Positions 46,301 through 52,978 are shown, numbered from the stretch's first letter. The stretch is 64,000 nt of DNA from Aldrovandia affinis (GCA_029706075.1 JAINUG010000176.1:806001-870000), one strand, 5' to 3'. The notes: generated by a model not told the origin, from the sequence alone. Numbers and translations: made by a program.

Positions 46301-46368
46301 CCGGATCAATGAGCTTAAACAGAAGGTGATTGCAGAGAATCCACATCGCTACGGTGTGGCTGTTCCAC
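16170..46368 (+). CDS. mpp3: MPP3 orthologue (MAGUK p55 scaffold), partial gene, 14 coding exons found
   Basis: Membrane-associated guanylate-kinase scaffold of the p55/MPP family. Family members organise polarity and junction complexes at the plasma membrane by binding partners through L27, PDZ, SH3 and GUK domains; they are not active kinases. Spliced exons are 16170..16206, 19611..19729, 20123..20200, 25165..25245, 32763..32900, 33725..33806, 34884..34969, 36743..36817, 36973..37169, 37960..38024, 39181..39201, 42376..42417, 44742..44903 and 46288..46368. All junctions are GT/AG and the phases agree, giving about 417 residues from the ATG at 16182. Rough domains: L27N 9-60, L27C 68-120, PDZ 137-218, SH3 229-295, HOOK 296-380, GUK from about 385. 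Segments such as [16 protein letters not shown] and QQ-free stretches like CDCEGY match MPP3 as I remember it better than MPP7 or MPP2. The end of GUK and the stop codon are not in the part I could identify. Confidence 0.95.
16981..18414 (+). mobile_element. hAT element copy A (MPP3 intron 1), 8-bp TSD
   Basis: 1434 bp with termini CAGTGGTGGGCCGT and ACGGCCCGCCACTG, flanked by CATTATGT at 16973..16980 and 18415..18422. It contains the end of a hAT transposase ([20 protein letters not shown], about 17570..17710, with a TAA in place of a Glu codon). Two internal hairpins are present: arms 17034..17183 with 17401..17550, and about 17933..17990 with 18243..18300. Copy B lies at 35046..36622. Confidence 0.93.
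18423..19610. other. MPP3 intron 1, remainder
   Basis: Non-coding. A short sequence near 18850..18890 (GCAGGACATTTGGTCACCCT) looks like a terminus of a dispersed DNA repeat, but its partner was not found. Confidence 0.5.
19611..19729 (+). CDS. mpp3: MPP3 exon 2 (L27N domain)
   Basis: Acceptor CACACAG, donor GTATGA. It encodes 40 residues starting GLHETLALL and ending GFLMK, with the first Gly split with exon 1. This is the first L27 helix bundle, used for hetero-dimerisation with other L27 scaffolds. It ends in phase 0. Confidence 0.95.
20123..20200 (+). CDS. mpp3: MPP3 exon 3 (end of L27N, linker)
   Basis: 78 nt, phase 0 to 0, acceptor ACAG and donor GTAAGT. It encodes 26 residues from IHEKLRQYE to SSLAED, the conserved MPP segment (IHEKLRYYERQSP in mammalian MPP3). 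Confidence 0.95.
20424..20852 (+). mobile_element. Solo-LTR-like repeat (MPP3 intron 3)
   Basis: Starts TGTGGAAGG, ends GGCCTGTGACA. It has a CT-rich tract, then GAGAGAAAATAAAATCCGGT (polyadenylation-like), then ~80 bp to the end. The 3' third is arranged like 24720..24952: CT-rich, AATAAA, GGTCCGCAGACC or GTTCGGTAGACC, CATGTGACA. Flanking 5-mers TTAAT and GTAAT match at four positions. Confidence 0.55.
21622..23131 (-). mobile_element. Tc1/mariner element (MPP3 intron 3)
   Basis: 1510 bp between TA dinucleotides. Ends are CACTACCGGTCAAAAGCTTT and AAAACTTTTGACCAGTAGTG, the standard fish Tc1 termini. The transposase is on the minus strand. Confidence 0.95.
21764..22788 (-). pseudogene. Tc1 transposase, inactive
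   Basis: The N-terminal HTH reads [20 protein letters not shown] and [10 protein letters not shown]. The first catalytic Asp is in STDESKF (around 22345). The second motif reads [10 protein letters not shown] where the family has QDNDPKH, so Asp is replaced by Gly. The Glu is in [15 protein letters not shown] stop/frame change also separates the N-terminal and C-terminal frames (22279 to 22477). Confidence 0.92.
23474..24952 (+). mobile_element. Long solo-LTR-like sequence (MPP3 intron 3)
   Basis: GT-rich sequence with a TATA-like CCTATTTAAGAGCAGGTG at about 23625, three repeats of an AGTGGAGAGTGT-type motif (24260-24370), then GGAAAAAATAAAGATCCGTT near 24845 and a CATGTGACA end at 24952. 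The end is arranged like the LTR-like repeat at 20424..20852. The exact left boundary is uncertain. A hAT MITE is nested inside. Confidence 0.45.
23858..24146 (+). mobile_element. hAT-type MITE, 289 bp, 8-bp TSD
   Basis: Termini CAGGGGTGGGCAGTTCCGG and CTTGCCCACCCCTG, flanked by GTCTAGAG on both sides (23850..23857 and 24147..24154). Non-coding. Confidence 0.95.
25165..25245 (+). CDS. mpp3: MPP3 exon 4 (L27C, first half)
   Basis: 81 nt, phase 0 to 0, acceptor ACAG and donor GTAATG. It encodes 27 residues from VAEELQSG to LTSPHLK, the start of the second L27 domain. A CA-repeat begins about 12 bases past the donor. Confidence 0.95.
25258..25330 (+). repeat. GACA/CA microsatellite beside MPP3 exon 4
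   Basis: (GACA)4 passes into a long (CA)n run starting 12 bases after the exon 4 splice donor. CA-rich intron starts can bind hnRNP L-type splicing regulators; whether that matters here is inference. Confidence 0.95.
26200..27415 (+). mobile_element. Tc1-like element inserted in the LINE 3' end
   Basis: 1216 bp between TA dinucleotides. Termini CTGCTCAAGGGAATTAAGGG and CCTTAAATTCTTTGAGCAG are inverted repeats. It contains a transposase with an internal deletion. Confidence 0.9.
26494..27158 (+). pseudogene. Tc1-like transposase with internal deletion
   Basis: The start [20 protein letters not shown] (HTH) runs to about 26585, then jumps to WRPVIFTD, so roughly the HTH-2 and linker part is missing. 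The segment after that carries a TGA for Trp (near 26635). The C-terminal frame from 26703 is open: [22 protein letters not shown] (second Asp), [12 protein letters not shown] (Glu), to QAHGGHTHY and stop. Confidence 0.9.
27418..29093 (-). pseudogene. Non-LTR reverse transcriptase of the outer LINE
   Basis: Blocks in order on the minus strand: [18 protein letters not shown] and [20 protein letters not shown] (RT fingers), [14 protein letters not shown] and [10 protein letters not shown] (intact YADD), [14 protein letters not shown], then the C-terminal [12 protein letters not shown] and [20 protein letters not shown]. The pieces are in different frames with stops between, so it is not functional. 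Confidence 0.88.
29085..31150 (-). mobile_element. L2-clade LINE inserted in the outer LINE
   Basis: The 3' end at 29085 carries AATCAATC repeats and the AAATAAAGATTG-type tail next to a GCGC-containing end. The RT ORF runs 31150..30149 with a C-terminal continuation at 30094..29912, then a ~700-bp 3' UTR. It is 5'-truncated inside RT, at the point where the outer LINE's linker frame is cut. Confidence 0.9.
29912..31150 (-). pseudogene. L2-clade RT, 333-codon open segment, catalytic Asp lost
   Basis: [76 protein letters not shown] and [11 protein letters not shown], where the second Asp of YADD is Asn. It ends [13 protein letters not shown], then after a stop [19 protein letters not shown]. 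It is the same family as the split plus-strand LINE at 9.6-15.9 kb. Confidence 0.92.
31141..31350 (-). pseudogene. Outer LINE linker between endonuclease and RT
   Basis: [18 protein letters not shown] and [15 protein letters not shown] are typical of the segment just before RT in CR1/Rex-type LINEs. The frame continues with [14 protein letters not shown] at 29085, showing that the L2 insertion separates them. Further degraded endonuclease-linker sequence reaches about 31800. Confidence 0.8.
31990..32240 (+). pseudogene. Tx1/L1-type LINE end with RT zinc-binding domain
   Basis: [37 protein letters not shown] is the zinc-binding (zf-RVT) segment near the C-terminus of Tx1/L1-type ORF2 proteins. 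Only this end is present, with frame changes. The region to about 32560 may be the rest of the element. Confidence 0.7.
32763..32900 (+). CDS. mpp3: MPP3 exon 5 (L27C second half, PDZ start)
   Basis: 138 nt, phase 0 to 0, acceptor TTCCAG and donor GTGAGT. It encodes 46 residues from [20 protein letters not shown] through an acidic stretch to VKNKEPL. The final bases of this exon and its donor are the repeat unit of the minisatellite that follows immediately. Confidence 0.95.
32891..33436 (+). repeat. 39-bp minisatellite made of the MPP3 exon 5/intron 5 junction
   Basis: About 14 units. The unit is GAGCCCCTG/GTGAGTAACAG plus TGTTCAGGGACATGGTGAG, so each unit contains the last nine exon bases and a donor-like GTGAGT. 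Spacing is exactly 39 bp at 32901, 32940, 32979 and 33018. The frame of exon 5 stays open into the array until TAG at 32955..32957. An exact copy of the true junction recurs at 33341..33353. Confidence 0.95.
33725..33806 (+). CDS. mpp3: MPP3 exon 6 (PDZ core)
   Basis: 82 nt, phase 0 to 1. It encodes [11 protein letters not shown] then [14 protein letters not shown]. With EPL from exon 5 this makes the PLGA version of the PDZ carboxylate-binding loop. The donor GTGAGT is at 33807. Confidence 0.95.
33807..34883 (+). other. MPP3 intron 6
   Basis: No recognisable repeat terminus or other gene. The open frame at 34566..34036 (minus) has no domain I recognise. Confidence 0.5.
34884..34969 (+). CDS. 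mpp3: MPP3 exon 7 (PDZ)
   Basis: 86 nt, phase 1 to 0, acceptor CCCTAG and donor GTATGG. It encodes [14 protein letters not shown] and [10 protein letters not shown], the conserved PDZ beta4/alpha2 region. Confidence 0.95.
35046..36622 (+). mobile_element. hAT element copy B (MPP3 intron 7), perfect 8-bp TSD
   Basis: 1577 bp, flanked by AATTCAGG at 35038..35045 and 36623..36630, with the same termini as copy A. The difference in length is mostly a ~140-bp segment (about 36054..36200) missing in copy A. The hairpin arms are 35099..35250 with 35470..35619, and about 35999..36070 with 36437..36508. Confidence 0.95.
35627..35821 (+). pseudogene. hAT transposase C-terminal exon (dimerisation region)
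   Basis: [35 protein letters not shown] and [15 protein letters not shown]. This is the conserved hAT C-terminal dimerisation segment of ZMYM/DUF4371-type transposases, ending in TAA. It is the only transposase part kept in the element, so the element cannot move by itself. Confidence 0.85.
36743..36817 (+). CDS. mpp3: MPP3 exon 8 (end of PDZ)
   Basis: 75 nt, phase 0 to 0, acceptor TTTCAG and donor GTGAAT. It encodes [20 protein letters not shown] to KESK, the last PDZ strand and the linker to SH3. Confidence 0.95.
36831..36890 (+). repeat. GT-rich microsatellite after MPP3 exon 8
   Basis: Irregular GTGTGTG and GTGCGTG runs just past the exon 8 donor. Confidence 0.75.
36973..37169 (+). CDS. 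mpp3: MPP3 exon 9 (SH3 domain)
   Basis: 197 nt, phase 0 to 2, acceptor CTCTAG and donor GTAGGA. It encodes 65 residues from [14 protein letters not shown] to [30 protein letters not shown] and GLIPS mark an MPP-type SH3 domain. Confidence 0.97.
37253..37360 (+). repeat. Short foldback repeat (MITE candidate)
   Basis: GAGGCTTCATGGACCCCA with AGTGGGTAGAGCT is matched in inverted orientation by AGCCCCACCCATTATGGGGT, TCATGAAGCTTC. Arms are about 33 bp and the total is 108 bp. It lies in MPP3 intron 9. Confidence 0.7.
37960..38024 (+). CDS. mpp3: MPP3 exon 10 (HOOK region)
   Basis: 65 nt, phase 2 to 1, acceptor TCTCAG and donor GTAAGT. It encodes [13 protein letters not shown] and ends PKKQF plus one T. 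It cannot join exon 12 directly: T+AG would make a stop. This implies an extra exon between them. Confidence 0.85.
38025..39180 (+). other. MPP3 intron 10
   Basis: No repeat terminus recognised. A pyrimidine-rich stretch (GCTTTCTCTCTCCTCACTGC) precedes the microexon acceptor, a strong polypyrimidine tract for a very short exon. Confidence 0.6.
39181..39201 (+). CDS. mpp3: MPP3 exon 11, 21-nt microexon
   Basis: Acceptor ACACCAG, donor GTGGGT. Two bases complete Tyr from exon 10, six codons follow (D Q S C D R), and the last base begins the Glu completed by exon 12. The joined peptide is [15 protein letters not shown]. As I recall it, mammalian MPP3 has YDQPCDKETCDCEGY at this place, so this exon both restores the frame and supplies the expected residues. 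Confidence 0.88.
40194..41438 (-). mobile_element. piggyBac-type element with TTAA target (MPP3 intron 11)
   Basis: 1245 bp between TTAA sites (40190..40193 and 41439..41442). Termini CCCTCTGAGGTC and GACCTCAGGGGG are inverted repeats. On the minus strand a degraded frame (about 40891..40600) contains [13 protein letters not shown] and GRKKCVVCK, which resembles the C-terminal cysteine-rich tail of piggyBac transposases. The rest of the transposase is missing or unrecognisable. Confidence 0.75.
42066..42185 (-). mobile_element. SINE with L2-type tail, truncated
   Basis: The tail GCCATTTAGTAGACGCTTTT, ATCCAAAGCGACTTACA is the reverse complement of the fish L2/SINE end. Upstream on the minus strand is GTGGGTTCAATTCCCAC, a tRNA-like B box. 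The left border is an (AT)n run. Confidence 0.85.
42376..42417 (+). CDS. mpp3: MPP3 exon 12 (HOOK region)
   Basis: 42 nt, phase 1 to 1, acceptor CTACAG and donor GTGAGA. It encodes [13 protein letters not shown]. The cysteine/acidic motif is typical of MPP3. Confidence 0.9.
   Translation, partial: RTVTVRAISMDST
42418..44741 (+). other. MPP3 intron 12
   Basis: Mostly unremarkable AT-rich intron sequence. The open frame at 44307..44693 contains hydrophobic stretches but no domain or splice context, so I do not call it. Confidence 0.5.
44742..44903 (+). CDS. mpp3: MPP3 exon 13 (basic HOOK, GUK entry)
   Basis: 162 nt, phase 1 to 1, acceptor CTGTCAG and donor GTAAGA. It encodes [13 protein letters not shown] (the polybasic protein-4.1-binding type motif of p55 proteins), then [12 protein letters not shown] and ERPRLVVLI, the first strand of the guanylate-kinase-like domain. 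Confidence 0.96.
44955..45168 (+). repeat. 26-bp minisatellite, first block
   Basis: Units like ACATCTACCAACATGCTGTC, TGATAC repeat about eight times. The array is interrupted and resumes at 45822. Confidence 0.92.
45169..45821 (+). mobile_element. Insertion inside the 26-bp minisatellite, type unknown
   Basis: ~650 bp of unrelated sequence separates two blocks of the same minisatellite. Its ends are ATTGTCGGAATAG and CCACGACAAT, giving a 7-bp inverted match (ATTGTCG/CGACAAT) with internal TG...CA. No clear target duplication and no coding domain were seen. Confidence 0.5.
45822..45873 (+). repeat. 26-bp minisatellite, second block
   Basis: Two more units (ATCTACCTACATGCTGTC) of the array at 44955. 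Confidence 0.9.
46288..46368 (+). CDS. mpp3: MPP3 exon 14 (GUK P-loop region); last exon found
   Basis: 81 nt, phase 1 to 1, acceptor TTACAG and donor GTGAGT at 46369. It encodes [14 protein letters not shown] and [12 protein letters not shown]. The P-loop is degenerate (GSLGAR, not GxxGxGK), as usual in MAGUK pseudokinases. The next exon (expected to start HTTR) was not recognised in the remaining 17.6 kb. Confidence 0.93.
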
Positions 46369-46695
46369 GTGAGTCCTGTCCTGGTACCACATAAGAGTCA
46401 CAGCATTTCCCAGCTCCCAACACCCACTTCCGCATTACAGGGGAACAGGAATTCAGGGCTTTGATTCAGAGCATCACATTGCATTCACAAAGGCAGCATC
46501 TCTCAGTTCATAGCACCCCCTGCAGCACTACAAATTAGTGGGAACAGTGAGGCTTTGAATCGAAATTTGCTTACACAAGACAGAACTGAAAGACTGAAAG
46601 AATTGACTTCCTCTTGCATTTTTGTGTCTGTGCCTAAATAGTCTACATCACTATTAACTCATAAGTAGGTAACTGTAGGACATCATACAAAGAAC
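46369..46695 (+). other. Start of MPP3 intron 14
   Basis: No repeat terminus or exon recognised. This intron would extend beyond the window if the next exon lies outside it. Confidence 0.5.
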
Positions 46696-47311
46696 CAGGG
46701 GCATCGCTAGACCCTGGCTTAAGGGGCTTAAGTCCAGATGTTTTCTGAATAGACCCGAATACTTTTTGGTCCGAAAAGTCTATGTTGATAATTTCGATTT
46801 CATGGTTTATGAGCCATTTACTGATACACAACAATACAATATTTAGTTCAATGAATAATACCCCAGCCCATCCCCCTCCCCACGAATCAATGCTGACAGA
46901 TCTCTCAACGGACTGCTTCTTGAGATGAGCAAGTGTTTTTCAGCAGGAATGACAGCACAAAAAAAGTAATCAAATTTCAAACATATTTGATATATGCATT
47001 GTCTCTCAATGTCCTGAATTGTGCAGAGCCTTGGTGTGAAAGCCCCAGTCATATAGTGTAAAAGCTAGTTACATCAACATAATGAAGAAGGTAGGTAATA
47101 ATGGTTGAAACACTGAGTAGTGTATAAATTGAATGCACAAGTAAATTAGCAGCCAGAATATCGGGCTATGGGTGTTGGCTGTTATCTTGCTAGCTATGAT
47201 GCAGCCTATCAATGCTAGCTAAATTTGCTATCACAGATAGGCAACTTTTGAACAGTTAGCCTGTGTGTGTGTGTGTGGGGGGTTCGAGACGAGAGTACCT
47301 ATAACTAGCCT

Positions 47312-47911
47312 ATGTACGTTACATTGCCATCTCGAACATTAAACTTCATTGAACTTTTACACGTTATTGGCAAGTTCAACAAAACTGTTGCACAAAAAAT
47401 ATCAGACAATCCCAGAAATGTGAAGTATACTAACCATGATATACAGAACGAGTTAATTGAAATTATGGCGCAAATAAGTAGTGAAATAGAGGAAGCTGGA
47501 CTGTTTGCATTGATAGTCGATGAAAGTAAGGATGGCAGCAAAAAATAACAGGTGTCTGTGGTGGCATGCTATTTGCACAATGATGTTGCACTGGAAGAAT
47601 TCCTACATTTCACTCCAGCCGATGGATTAGACGCTGATTCGCTTTTAAAAACAATCGAACTGACACTTAATAAATGCAACATTGACCACAATACATGCGT
47701 TGCTCAATCCTATGATGGCGCAGCCGTTATGTCAGGCTGTCACAACGGTGTAGCAGATAAATTCAGAAAAGATGTCCCACAGGCACTGTATATCCATCGT
47801 CTAAATCTTGTTTTGGTGGACTGCGTTAAAAAGCGGCAGCAGAGTTCTTTGAATCAGTGCAGGTGCTGTACAATTTTTTTTCGGGCTCCGTCCCTCATGA
47901 TCTTTTCCTAA
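47312..47911 (+). pseudogene. hAT (ZMYM1/DUF4371-like) transposase fragment
   Basis: LHVIGKFNKTVAQKISDNPR, EEAGLFALIVDESKDGSKK, then after a stop VVACYLHNDVALEEFLHF, THAT IS followed by NTCVAQSYDGAAVMSGCHNG (the conserved AQSYDGAAVMSG block) and HRLNLVLVD. The VDES block holds a catalytic-type Asp. The fragment stops shortly after HRLNLVL. Confidence 0.88.
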
Positions 47912-47967
47912 AAAACTAAAAGAAATTGAGCCCCCGTTGATGTTGCAATGAGTGAGATGGTCTAAGC

Positions 47968-48285
47968 CAGGGGTCGGCAACCCGCGGCTCCGGAGCCGCA
48001 TGCGGCTCTTTCATCCTTATGCTGCGGCTCCGCGTGGCTTGGGAAAATAAATTATAAGTATCCAATTGAAGTGTATTTTATTTGTAGTTCTAAATTTCCT
48101 CGCGCACGCAAGTATTTTTTCGCGTTGCACCCCCCCGTCGACAGAAAATGGGGCGCCGTTTACGTGGCTCGCACCGGGTGCTGGCAACCCACGCTACGCC
48201 ACTGGCGGCTGGGCTGCCAGTGTTTTCTTTTCCGTGGAAACCGGGTCCAAATGGCTCTTTGAGTGTTAAAGGTTGCCGACCCCTG
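47968..48285 (+). mobile_element. hAT-type MITE, 318 bp, 8-bp TSD
   Basis: Termini CAGGGGTCGGCAACCCGCGG and GGTTGCCGACCCCTG, flanked by GTCTAAGC at 47960..47967 and 48286..48293. GC-rich with CpG; non-coding. Confidence 0.95.
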
Positions 48286-48551
48286 GTCTAAGCAGTGGTT
48301 ATCTGTCATGTTGTGGCAATGTTTTCCTGGCTATTGCTATTGAGGGTCTGGGTCATTGTATTCATTTTTGAGTGCGTGAGATGGTAGTACACAGGGGCGT
48401 AGCACACAATTCTGGGCCCTATACATATGCAGCCTTGTGGGCCCCCTTCCCCTCTTGATCCATGACTCTCACGCATCTTTAGAATTTTTGTTTTATTGAA
48501 TCAACAACTATACACATGAATCTGTAGTGGTTATTAGGGTAATCGCTAATT

Positions 48552-48834
48552 AACTGCTTATACCACATTTCAACAAATAATTAGTAAGATCAGTAAGATT
48601 CTCTGGCCATAGTCCTGGGTCCTCTGGCAAATACCCTTCTGCATTCCCCTCACTTTTTTCCACTTCCTCCTCTGTCTTCTCCTCATCCTTCTCACTACCC
48701 TCAGAGCAACCTTCATTTTCCTTGCTCTCTTCACCTCCATCATCCTCTTCACTAGCCCTACTGCTACTCTCTGCCTTGATCACATCTTCTTCCTGCTCAC
48801 TCTCTGCTACAAGGACAGGCCCTTCTACAAGCAT
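48552..48834 (-). pseudogene. hAT transposase second exon (acidic linker, DPxLWP motif)
   Basis: A long Glu/Ser-rich stretch is followed by DPGLWPENLTDLTNYLLKCG, which resembles the DPAxWP motif that precedes the TTF-type zinc finger in this family. A donor-like GTATAAG follows. The acidic run is low complexity, so only the end is informative. Confidence 0.6.
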
Positions 48835-49236
48835 GAAGCATACAGGATTGCTATTAGCCTCTTAACCTGCTTATAATATACAATGAAACAGGCTACAGGC
48901 TAGATTCTGCTTAATTTACCAGCTAACTATCATATTGTAGCTAGCTACGTTAGCTTGTCTTGTTATAGAACTGGATCAAATGAGTCTTCAAAAACAAAGT
49001 TTCAATGCATTTCACCATCACCAGTAGTATGTTTGCCCGCATTTGTGATTGCTTTCAGCCTGTAGCTAGAGTGAAACTGAAATGAGATTAATCGCGATTT
49101 TAAAAAAATGAACGCGTTATCCATTTGAAATTAATCGCATGCGTTAACGTGTTAACGTTGACAGTCCTAGTTCAATCGAAACAATGTACCGATATTAGCT
49201 TAAACCACTCTTAAACAGTGTTAGCAAGTTGCTTAC

Positions 49237-49342
49237 CTTTCTTTTGAAAGAAATTAGTGAGCAGTTGTTTTCCCTCAGTTTGTCTTTTTTCTCTTTCTTT
49301 TATTTTTTTATACCCCGACTTCACTTTCTTCTGGAAAGACAT
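49237..49342 (-). pseudogene. hAT transposase first exon (basic N-terminus)
   Basis: Starts MSFQKKVKSGYKKIKERE and ends LLTNFFQKK before a GTAAGC donor. The basic SGxxKRK-like start followed by a short FF motif is typical of exon 1 in ZMYM/DUF4371 hAT transposases. Confidence 0.7.
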
Positions 49343-50752
49343 GATTGACTGAAACTAGTCAGTGTGATTAGCCGTGTTTGGGGACGAATCTTATTGTAGG
49401 TATGTTACAAAAATTTGAGATGTTATAAATCTCCATATTGACCCCTATTGTTTTTCAATGATCTTGAAACAAAAGCTGTGATTCAATAACATAAATGCCC
49501 ATAACTTTCTTAAAAATAAAGATAATTGCATGACATTTTCAGTAATTACAGATTGAAGCATTCTAAAAAAGATATATCTTAATTTGAATTATTTGAAATG
49601 ACATTACATAATCAATTAATCACATAATTACATGTTGTGGACACGCCGAGACACGGCAAAAACCACGGCAGGCAGTGAGCATTTGGGCAAAGATATCTCA
49701 CATTCCGGGTCAAAAATATCACATTTCGCATCGACAGATTTCAATGAAATTTCAATATTGCGATATGTCATTTTGAAAGCACTGAACACGAGTCTATCTC
49801 TGAAGTGTAGCGTATGACCAAACCGAGCAATGATTAATGAAATTTCGGCAACAAGATGGGGGATCGAGTTTTCAACTACGTTATATCGCAGACATATGGT
49901 AGACAGCCCTTGAAAAGCCTGCATTTTTGGGGTACGGCCATAGTCTCTCGTAATCGCTCGCACAGGGACACAAGCACATCTAGACTGTCGCTGCGCACGG
50001 GAATTGTAACGTACCTACTTATATAATTTAGTAATGACACTAATTACTTAGAAATTTTAAATTGCAGACAGATTTTTTTTTTTTTTCATTCCAGGCTTTT
50101 CAAGGGCCCTCCCCCGCTTGGGGCCCTGGGTAGTCAGTCCCCCTTTTCCCCCTGCTACGACGCCCCTGGTAGTACATAAGCTAAATCAATGCATAGCATG
50201 CTTGTTGTAGTAGCCAAGCTGTGATATCTGACCAGATGGTTTAAACATTATCAAAACGCCCAAAACGACATACCCAAAAGTAAATTAAAGTAATGTAGCC
50301 TTCAAAAGATAGCCTCTGAATTTTTGAATTGCAAAACAGTCAGTCTGCGCGCTGGCACTGTGACCTGCACGGGTGTCATAAATTTCATGAGAACCAAAAA
50401 TGAACTCACAACCATAAAGAACCCCTAGAGCATAAAGCACCCATGAACCAAAACCAAAATGTTCTGGCGCTGCCCCTGTTCATAGAACAAAAGTTACCTG
50501 CTGTGCAATTTTGCTAACACTAGCTACAGTAGCTGGCTAAAGCTAGATAGCTACGGAATATAGCTAATAAATGATGTTCACACTTTCCATTGCCCCATGA
50601 TGTGTGTGTGTGTTATCAATTACGCATATAATTCCATGGGATGACCATATGGGATATGTGATAATGTACAAGAAGTTACTGGCTGGAAAATGATTCTTCA
50701 TAAATCAAACACTTAACTTTTTCTATTGTAGGTGGACATAAGAGAAAAGCGC

Positions 50753-50945
50753 AGCAGGCAGGGATAGTCAGCAGCAGGCAGGGACATAGGGAACAGGACA
50801 GTCACAGCAGCAGGCGGGGACAGAGGATAGGGAACAGGACAGTCACAGCAGCAGGCGGGGACAGAGGATACAGGACAGTCACCACAGCAGCAAGCAGGGA
50901 AGGAGGAAACAGGACAACCACAGCAGCAGGCAAGGACTGAGGAAA
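50753..50945 (+). repeat. ~40-bp minisatellite (ACAGGACAGTCACAGCAGCA)
   Basis: Units containing ACAGGACAGTCACAGCAGCA plus GGCGGGGACAGAGGAT recur at 50793, 50834 and 50870, with diverged flanking units. It gives incidental open frames on the minus strand. Confidence 0.85.
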
Positions 50946-51379
50946 ATGTGAAACAGTGACCGAGGAGACAGAACAGTATGTGTAGCGGATGAGCTCTGGT
51001 ACGTGAGTGTCCGCTACAGAAAGTGACGTGGATAAGAGTGTGATTGGTTCCTGGAGTTAGAGACATGAGTCTCTAGCTCAGCGAGCTAAATCGCTCTCTT
51101 GTCACGTCGAGATCCCTCAGTTCGAAACTTGCTGCGGGCAGAACCAACTCCATTACATATGCAGCTGGATCTGGGGCTGGAGTAGACTTCAGAATGAAAG
51201 AAATTGACCCAAAACAACCAAAACTAGTGGAGACCAATTTGGCTTGCAAAAATGAGCTTTCCAGTACCGCTGGTTCGAACAATTCAACTGGCTTGAATAC
51301 CCCGTCAAAATAAGTTATACAGTCTGTTTTGCATGCAGACATTTTGGGAGGCAGCAAACAATAAATAATAGGGTTGCGT

Positions 51380-52135
51380 TGTTAAATCCTGGCTTCTCAA
51401 ACTGGAAGAGAGCTCTTGATACATACAGAGAGCACAAACATGCAGTTGTGCACAAGGCCAGCATGGTATCCTGGGCTTATTGCAGTGCAGTGCATGGGGA
51501 TGTCAAAAAGCAATTACATGCTGCAAGTGTTCATGAAATCAACAAAAGACGCAAGTACCTGCGTCACATTACCACTGTTGCTATCTACTTAGGAAAGCAA
51601 AAAACACATTCCGTGGACATTTTGAAGTTGACTTGACCGAAAATAGAGGAATGCATTTAATTGAATGTATGGATTTACTCACCAAATTTTACCAGCTTTT
51701 ACAGAAATACAATGGGCTTTCTCCGTCGTCTCAAAATGAGATTATACAAAGTAGCACAGAAGAAGTAACCAACAATATAACTGAAATGAAAACATCCAGA
51801 ATGTATGCAGTCATGGCTGATGAGGCTAGGGACAAAAGTACAGAACAATTGTGAGTCTGCGTACGTTACGTGGTCCCAGACAGTGGAAAAAGTAACCAAA
51901 CATTTTCTTGGATTCAATGCGTTAAAATTCTTTAATGCAGAGTCAATCACTGAATCAATTCTGCACACTTTAACAGTACATGGCATTGAAGATGTACAAT
52001 GTGTGGCACAAGCGTATTATGGGGCTTTGTTAATGAGTGGCGATGCCGGTGAAGTGCAAGCCTGTTTTCAGACTCATCACCCAGATGTAGTATATGTGCA
52101 CTGCTATGCACATTGTAACACCATGAGAGGTAGTT
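51380..52135 (+). pseudogene. hAT transposase, N-terminal part, frameshifted
   Basis: NPGFSNWKRALDTYREHKHA is the TTF-type zinc-finger region (G-F-x-N-W-K...H). NKRRKYLRHITTVAIYLGKQ follows, then after a shift LLQKYNGLSPSSQNEIIQ and YAVMADEARDKSTEQL (the D-E catalytic-type block), and HHPDVVYVHCYAH in a further frame. Confidence 0.88.
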
Positions 52136-52775
52136 GAGGGCAGATATGTCCCTATCCAATGGCTGCAGTTGGGACTACAACTACAAAATGGCGGCCACCG
52201 GAAGAACTACATTCCCCAGAGCCTGGGTGAGAGAAGGTGCAGCTGAAAGTGATCAAGAACAGTGATTGCCTCATGGAAGGCCTATACACCGATTAGCCAC
52301 AACATTAAAACCACCTGCCTAATATTGTGTATGTAACCCGCCGAGGCCATTGAACCTGGCAGTTAACTAATGAAGTTAGTGACTACGCCACTCTCATTTA
52401 ACAGGTGAGAGATCCTGACCTGGTAAGTACTTCCCTGCTCAAGGAGGTTCAATTAAATGAACTTAGACAGAGGCTGTAATACATAAAATACAAAATATAT
52501 TTATTCGTCTCTTGTCTTGGTTGTCAATTTTTGTAGAGACTCACTGGAGACAGAGCATGGGGATACACAGACACCATATACTGGCAGGCACAAAACAAAT
52601 TAACTACCAAGAAACCAACTGAAAAGGCGAGGGACTACTTCCCGTACTAGAACAGGGAAAAAGGGGGGGAGGAAGGAGCAAGGCCCAGGAGACCACTCAC
52701 CTGCAGGAGCATACAAGGTCTGAGCCAGCATTAAGGGGGCAGTACAAGGGATGGCGCTAGGGCGTCAATCTAGAG

Positions 52776-52978
52776 CACAGGTGTCAAACTCATTCCATCG
52801 AGGGCCGAGTGTATGCAGGTTTCTGTTGCAACCAATGCACTACACCAGGTGATTTCACTAATTAGCTCACTTCTTCAACTAAGGAGGGAACCTAATTGAA
52901 ATCACCTGGTGTAGTGCATTGGTTACAACAGAAACCTGCATACACTCGGCCCTCGATGGAATGAGTTTGACACCCCTG
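52776..52978 (+). mobile_element. Palindromic hAT MITE, 203 bp, 8-bp TSD
   Basis: Flanked by ATCTAGAG at 52768..52775 and 52979..52986. Nearly the whole element is an inverted repeat: AGGTGTCAAACTCATTCCAT pairs with ATGGAATGAGTTTGACACCC, continuing inward to ATTTCACT/CTAATTGAAAT. Confidence 0.96.

Larger units (their letters stand above)
48392..50168 (-). mobile_element. hAT element, 1777 bp, 8-bp TSD, keeps 5' transposase exons
   Basis: Flanked by GTAGTACA at 48384..48391 and 50169..50176. Termini CAGGGGCGTAGCACAC and TGCTACGACGCCCCTG. On the minus strand it holds a start exon and a second exon of a ZMYM-like hAT transposase but no catalytic part. Confidence 0.92.
46696..50478 (+). mobile_element. 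hAT element with DUF4371-type transposase, containing two younger hATs
   Basis: Terminus-like CAGGGGCATCGCTAGACC at 46696 and GGCGCTGCCCCTG ending at 50478 resemble each other as inverted hAT ends. The 8 bp outside them (CAAAGAAC and TTCATAGA) do not match, so the pairing is tentative. Inside lie a transposase fragment (47312..47911), a MITE (47968..48285) and another hAT (48392..50168). Confidence 0.5.

Noticed and set aside
16170-46368. Assignment of the MAGUK gene to MPP7 or MPP2
   Set aside because: Exon 2 ([16 protein letters not shown]), exon 7 (KRPDEISQ) and the CDCEGY segment agree with MPP3 as I recall it; MPP7 differs clearly in all three.
48550-48834. Acidic protein-coding gene on the minus strand
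   Set aside because: It lies inside a TSD-bounded hAT element and reads as the second exon of its transposase.
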